Shown in pieces: positions 30,222 to 33,993 of a stretch of DNA of 33,993 nt; position 1 is the first letter of the stretch; each line of letters opens with the position of its first letter. The position numbers were made by a program, and so were the translations under genes. Source of the DNA: a virus; IMG/VR virus record IMGVR_UViG_3300026097_000059, positions 1 to 33,993 of that record; one strand, 5' to 3'. The notes beneath the pieces were generated by a model, which worked only from the letters and a program-made list of their open reading frames with translations, did not search any database and was not told the origin of the DNA.

Positions 30222-31264
30222 CACTTTATTCCTATTCGCATAAATCGCATATACTTATCGAATTCCATTTCACCGCTGTAGTAGACTTCACTCATGGGAG
30301 TCTGAACAGCAAACTCATAAAGATTAGCTGAGGTATTTACATGTTCATCGATATCATCATAATCGTTGCTCTGCAATACAACTAGTCGTCCTTGAGGTAT
30401 CTTTGAATACCATTCGTCGAAGTTTTCAATATGCTCACAACTGGTATTAATTACGGTATCGGCAGTATCTGTTAACTGTATACTGGATCCATCAGAACGA
30501 GTAACAATGTAGCTGAAGTCGTTATATTTAAGGTCGTGTATATCAATTTCTGATGGTTTGAACTTCCATTCATTCTTGACCCACGACAAGTTGAATTTTT
30601 CTGCTATTGGTTTCACGACAGGGTCAATATCAAAGCTGCGCACACGATTGATTTTCAACCCATTTTCAAACATGAGCACTGACAGTATGCCATACCATCC
30701 AGCACACAAAAATACAGTTCCCAGATCAGCATCGATATCCTTGAGCTCGTTTATCAACCACATCTTGCTACGCAATTGCCCTTGACTCAATGCATCCTTG
30801 TCAAATCTAGTGCCGCTAGCATGTAGACTCTTGATGGCTCGAACAATTTGCGTATCCTGGATATTGAGCAATACCCGATACAAACTCCACACATTGTCAT
30901 TCATGATAACTTTCTTGAAATCCATTGGATCTATATCATCGTGTGGGAAAGTCATGTCTGAAACAATACTGGACGCATCAGGATCAAACAGCCTGAACAG
31001 ACTCCACAAATTATTTTCCAATGTTGCCTTGCGTAAATCATCATTAATGTCAGGATGATCAGCTAGTATACGGAATACAGAGTAAAGATTTTGTTCAAGG
31101 ATTGCACGACGCTCATCATCGAAATTTGCATCCCAAAGATAATCTTGTATACGAAAGACACTGCTCAAGTCTCTGTCAATGTATGCACGGCGTAGATCAG
31201 AAAACAATGGTTGGTCTGGAAAGAGTATTTCCATCCTGTTTAACAGTGCACTCTTAATCAACAT
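30221..31264 (-). CDS. Methyltransferase-like protein with N-terminal SVFRI repeats
   Basis: The C-terminal half looks like a class I SAM methyltransferase: TVFLCAGWYGILSVLMF (183-199), then VRSFDIDP (208-215) and VINTSCEHIE (271-280). The N-terminal 135 residues carry four related repeats, RDLSSVFRI (31), QNLYSVFRI (58), NNLWSLFRL (84) and DNVWSLYRV (123). The domain pair is unusual and could be substrate-binding. ATG 31264 is used; an in-frame TTG three codons upstream is nearer to AGAGG. 347 residues. Confidence 0.75.
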   Translation of the reverse strand: MLIKSALLNRMEILFPDQPLFSDLRRAYIDRDLSSVFRIQDYLWDANFDDERRAILEQNLYSVFRILADHPDINDDLRKATLENNLWSLFRLFDPDASSIVSDMTFPHDDIDPMDFKKVIMNDNVWSLYRVLLNIQDTQIVRAIKSLHASGTRFDKDALSQGQLRSKMWLINELKDIDADLGTVFLCAGWYGILSVLMFENGLKINRVRSFDIDPVVKPIAEKFNLSWVKNEWKFKPSEIDIHDLKYNDFSYIVTRSDGSSIQLTDTADTVINTSCEHIENFDEWYSKIPQGRLVVLQSNDYDDIDEHVNTSANLYEFAVQTPMSEVYYSGEMEFDKYMRFMRIGIK

Positions 31265-31961
31265 GCGTATCAAATACCTCTCTTAACCAAGCAAAGTCGT
31301 TGATACGTCCAAGCGTCTTTGGCTTTTCACGATATCGCTCACCGAAATCACGGCCCTGTTGGGCACCCAAAACAGCATACGACCCAAACGGTCTCTTGAT
31401 ACCTCGTTCGCACCAAACCCTGAGTCGGTATTCGTTGTCAGTATTATCTCCGTTCGGAATAATACTACTAGCAAGTTTTGTACACTCCCTAAAGGCGCTT
31501 TTCCAAGTGTTAAAAGGATCTGTGTTGAAAGCCGTAACATTGGAGATTTGAAATTTTGGGACAAAAGGGGCTCCTATTGTGGTAGTCATGTCGACATTCC
31601 AATGCTCTGCCTCGAGCAGTTTCTGCTTGGGGAAAAGCTTTGCACCACCATAACCATAGAGCAGATCGTTTACTGGATTGCGGCTGCGCCATACAAAGAC
31701 ACATTCAGTCTCTGGTACGGTTTCGTACACAAAGCGGTCTGGCTGTGGTGTGAATTTGAATGTGAACTCTTCTTCGATGACAGCGTCAGCGTCGATCACA
31801 TAGAAATGACTGGTCTTGCTTTGTCGGGCACATTCCTGGTGTGCTTCAAAGATACCTTTGATGCCATGCACACGCTTTGCATTGGGTGCAAACATCTGTA
31901 GTATTTCAAAATTTTCGTCGGCGAACGCCTCGTCATAGCTCAGAAAGAAAACGTCGAGCAT
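31254..31961 (-). CDS. Glycosyltransferase-like protein (GT-A pattern)
   Basis: The 235 residues contain VFFLSYDEAFADENFEIL, AKRVHGIKGIFEAHQECARQ and then HFYVIDADAVIEEEF, where DAD (57-59) is a candidate DxD nucleotide-sugar and metal site. The later part (NPVNDLLYGYGGAKLFPKQK) is typical of an uncharacterised phage family with this layout. The donor is unknown. A near-consensus promoter and AAAGGAAT precede the ATG, so it heads its own transcription unit. Confidence 0.7.
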   Translation of the reverse strand: MLDVFFLSYDEAFADENFEILQMFAPNAKRVHGIKGIFEAHQECARQSKTSHFYVIDADAVIEEEFTFKFTPQPDRFVYETVPETECVFVWRSRNPVNDLLYGYGGAKLFPKQKLLEAEHWNVDMTTTIGAPFVPKFQISNVTAFNTDPFNTWKSAFRECTKLASSIIPNGDNTDNEYRLRVWCERGIKRPFGSYAVLGAQQGRDFGERYREKPKTLGRINDFAWLREVFDTHVD

Positions 31962-31978
31962 ATTGATTCCTTTGATTT

Positions 31979-32007
31979 AATCTAGCTTACCTTGACTGAT
32001 ATGTCAA
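31979..32007 (-). promoter_or_regulatory. Sigma70-like promoter inside the tailoring island
   Basis: On the minus strand TTGACA and TAGATT are separated by 17 bases, 18 bases before the glycosyltransferase-like ATG. The -35 box overlaps the stop codon of the 29-residue peptide gene. It would drive the genes from the glycosyltransferase-like one through to the oxygenase. Confidence 0.65.
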
Positions 32008-32093
32008 TCGTAGATGTATGGGTCTTGCTTGGCTAACCGCTTGAGCCTGCGCTTGCGTTGCCATTTGCGCCATTTACTCTTGATCCAGTTCAT
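32004..32093 (-). CDS. 29-residue basic mini-protein, QDP[FY] family copy 2
   Basis: The ATG overlaps the carbamoyltransferase stop (ATGA). The sequence starts MNWIKSKWRKWQRKRRLKRL and ends AKQDPYIYD. Like copy 1 it has a Trp-rich basic helix and a conserved Gln-Asp-Pro-aromatic tail with an acidic last residue. Composition and position are shared, although the two genes are almost 2 kb apart. Function unknown. Confidence 0.7.
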   Translation of the reverse strand: MNWIKSKWRKWQRKRRLKRLAKQDPYIYD

Positions 32094-33589
32094 TTGGATA
32101 TCCTCACTTTCAGTCCATGAAGATCACTCCAGCGTTGGGCATCTTCAAGGGTATTTACTAGGGGCTCATCCTTGATGTTGAGACTGGTGTTAAGCAACAT
32201 TGGGCATCCTGTTCGCTCATACCAACGACGCAATAGCTGGTAGATATCTCCGTCGTATTCATCTACAGTCTGTACACGGCTGGTTCCGTCTACATGCACG
32301 ATACCAGGAAACTTTTGAGGCTGTAGACAGGGTATGGCAAACTGCATGAACGGTGCCTCAAAGTTTCTGCGTGGCACCTGGAAGTATTCATGTACATGCT
32401 CTAGTAGAACTATCGGAGCAAACGGTCTAAATTCTTCTCTCTGTTTGATGGCGTTGACCTGATCCTTGACATCCAAGATTCTTGGGTCTGCAAAGATAGA
32501 ACGGTGGCCGAGAGCGCGGGGTCCGAATTCAGCCTGCCCTGCTGCTACCGCGCTGATGCCTTGCATTTCAAGGTCAATGAGGATATCATCAATCGGGTAA
32601 AAATCGCCTTCAATCCTTGTTCCGTAAAATGCTTCGTGCATTGGTGTGCTGGTATTTAATCCGGCGGCGATTGCGCCCACGCTGCTGCCTGCATCGCCCG
32701 GGTTAGGTGGCACCCAGACACGGTCGTAAAAGTTGAATGCCAGCGTGTTGGCTACACAGTTCAACGCACAGCCGCCTACCAATGTCACAGTGTTGCAATC
32801 ACTTCGGTGACTCATCCATGTCAGAAGCCCAACGAGGATCTCTTCGTAGATTTTCTGCACTGCGGCAGCAATGTCCACATAGTCTTGAATACTAGTAAGT
32901 TCTGGCCGCCACCACCGACAACCGCGATGCAGGTTGTGTTTGAAGTAAGTGCCAGGACCATCTATACCGGGAATCTGTTCAAAGAAATCATCCCGTATGG
33001 TAGAATAAAAACGAGCTGGGTCTCCCAGTGCTGCCATGCCCATAAGGATGTACTCATGCTCTTGTGGTTTGAGGCCCAGACGCTGCGTCATAGCGCTGTA
33101 CCATAGCCCGATGCTATGCGGATAGTCCTGGCTCCATATCTTGTTCAGAACGCCGTCTCGCCCATGCCACACGCTCACTGTCTCAAACTCGCCGATACTG
33201 TCGATGACCAAGATGTCTTGGTTTCTGCGCCCCAGTGGATCACTGTGATAGCCATAAGCTGCATGACTGTGGTGGTGATCGATCATGGTGACACCTGTGT
33301 TGATGCCAAGGCGCTTGAGATACTGTGATGGGCTCTGCTTGAGCAGTAGCTTGTACTGTCCTGCTGACCACTGCCGCTGTTTCTTGCGTCGTGTGTTTTC
33401 ATAAAAGAACACGTGACTGGGCTCACCAAATGCCAATGCTTCAGCAATCTGGTCAGGATGAAGGTCACGGTCATTCTTGACACGACTATAGCGCTCGCCA
33501 TGGCTAGCATATACAATGCCGCTCTCCTTGTAGTCATACACTGCTAATGCAGCATCATGACTCATTGCACTCACACCCCAAATGGTCAT
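32090..33589 (-). CDS. NodU/CmcH-type carbamoyltransferase
   Basis: These enzymes use carbamoyl phosphate and ATP to carbamoylate sugars or small molecules. The N-terminal Kae1-like domain has MIDHHHSHAAYGYH (102-115) with the metal-binding histidines, VIDSIGEFETVSV and GGCALNCVANT. The later part has VPPNPGDAGSSVGAIAAG, EFGPRALGHRSIFADPR, FRPFAPIVL and MLLNTSLNIKDEPLVNT. At 499 residues it is shorter than many bacterial members but has all key motifs. Known in other phages, where it is linked to modification of sugars or DNA bases; the acceptor here is unknown. Confidence 0.93.
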   Translation of the reverse strand: MTIWGVSAMSHDAALAVYDYKESGIVYASHGERYSRVKNDRDLHPDQIAEALAFGEPSHVFFYENTRRKKQRQWSAGQYKLLLKQSPSQYLKRLGINTGVTMIDHHHSHAAYGYHSDPLGRRNQDILVIDSIGEFETVSVWHGRDGVLNKIWSQDYPHSIGLWYSAMTQRLGLKPQEHEYILMGMAALGDPARFYSTIRDDFFEQIPGIDGPGTYFKHNLHRGCRWWRPELTSIQDYVDIAAAVQKIYEEILVGLLTWMSHRSDCNTVTLVGGCALNCVANTLAFNFYDRVWVPPNPGDAGSSVGAIAAGLNTSTPMHEAFYGTRIEGDFYPIDDILIDLEMQGISAVAAGQAEFGPRALGHRSIFADPRILDVKDQVNAIKQREEFRPFAPIVLLEHVHEYFQVPRRNFEAPFMQFAIPCLQPQKFPGIVHVDGTSRVQTVDEYDGDIYQLLRRWYERTGCPMLLNTSLNIKDEPLVNTLEDAQRWSDLHGLKVRISK

Positions 33590-33993
33590 TGGAAATTCTT
33601 TACCTCTACATTTACTAGTCTCGTGTCGTGGAAATCAAATCTTTCCTGTCTGCCTTGCTTATAGATAAACTCTCTTGTTTGAGCTTGCAACTGTTCATAA
33701 TTCATAACTCTTTCTCGTTTGTTTGGTGATTTCTGAACAAATGGCGTAACGTCAAAATCTTTGATATTTTCTTCATGAATTATATTGAAACCCATCGAAT
33801 AGAAATCTTTCTTGGGTATAAAAGTCAAATCGTCATAGAATTTGATCTCATCATATTTTATTCTAAATGGATTGGTAATCTGATTGACAAGAGTACTGTA
33901 ACAATACTTTAATGATGTTGCAAATACCTCGTCATCTATTTCAACCATGCCTGTATTTAGATATTCTGTCCAATCACCCGTTTGAACACTCAG
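33586..33993 (-). CDS. Partial unknown phage protein
   Basis: The frame stays open to the window edge and reads SVQTGDWTEYLNTG before the first internal Met, so the start probably lies outside. 135 codons are visible, with DDEVFATSLKYCYSTLVNQI and FIPKKDFYSMGFNIIHEENI. It overlaps the carbamoyltransferase by four bases (ATGA). No family recognised. Confidence 0.65.
   Translation of the reverse strand: MSVQTGDWTEYLNTGMVEIDDEVFATSLKYCYSTLVNQITNPFRIKYDEIKFYDDLTFIPKKDFYSMGFNIIHEENIKDFDVTPFVQKSPNKRERVMNYEQLQAQTREFIYKQGRQERFDFHDTRLVNVEVKNFQ

Noticed and set aside
1-33993. tRNA genes, rRNA genes or CRISPR arrays
   Set aside because: The non-coding gaps are all short and none contains a cloverleaf-like or spaced-repeat pattern that I could see by eye; a dedicated scan would be needed to exclude a tRNA overlapping a gene.

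Overview
The window looks like the accessory and metabolic part of a large T4-superfamily myovirus genome. The grounds are tightly packed genes with ATGA/TAATG overlaps, a T4 RNase H-type 5'-3' exonuclease, phage-type thymidylate metabolism (thymidine kinase, dihydrofolate reductase, thymidylate synthase), a peptide deformylase, two free-standing homing endonucleases, and exact T4-type late promoter octamers (TATAAATA). Several genes have strong sigma70-like promoters (TTGACA-N17-TATATT), so the host is a bacterium with an ordinary housekeeping sigma factor. The mix of families resembles T4-like phages of cyanobacteria and alphaproteobacteria, but the host cannot be fixed from this sequence. 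I see no head or tail structural operon, tRNA, rRNA or CRISPR array, and no gene-free stretch longer than about 130 bases.

Layout. Bases 1-5800 (+): thymidine kinase, peptide deformylase, a QueE-like radical SAM enzyme, S-adenosylmethionine synthetase and many small phage proteins. 5800-6660 (-): GIY-YIG homing endonuclease. 6700-9000 (+): FEN-type exonuclease and small genes. 9000-9755 (-): HNH homing endonuclease that splits a host gene from a second copy of its 3' end. 9800-13660 (+): short early-type genes, two of them driven by an identical 63-bp promoter/RBS cassette. 13700-17300 (+): a MoxR AAA+ ATPase and a metallopeptidase/VWA protein, with small phage proteins between them. 17400-22570 (+): conserved T4-like proteins, DHFR, a possible capsid-domain fragment, ThyA, a QueC-like PP-loop enzyme, a methyltransferase and a GNAT-like protein.

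22551-33993 (-): a long tailoring island read leftward. In transcription order it holds a partial unknown gene, a NodU-type carbamoyltransferase, a 29-residue basic peptide, a glycosyltransferase-like protein, a methyltransferase with N-terminal repeats, a 34-residue basic peptide related to the first, an SGNH hydrolase-like protein, three radical SAM proteins, an unknown protein, a fourth radical SAM protein, a sulfotransferase-like protein and a 2OG-Fe(II) oxygenase-like protein. Nearly all of these genes overlap the next by a few bases, and one sigma70-like promoter is visible inside the island.

How the parts may work together (inference). TK, DHFR and ThyA supply dTMP. QueE plus QueC point to 7-deazaguanine (preQ0) synthesis, although QueD and a GTP cyclohydrolase are not in view. 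MetK could supply S-adenosylmethionine to the radical SAM enzymes and methyltransferases. The leftward island is the best candidate for an undescribed system: four radical SAM enzymes and at least five other group-transfer or oxidising enzymes act on an unknown substrate, with two homologous mini-proteins embedded at gene junctions.
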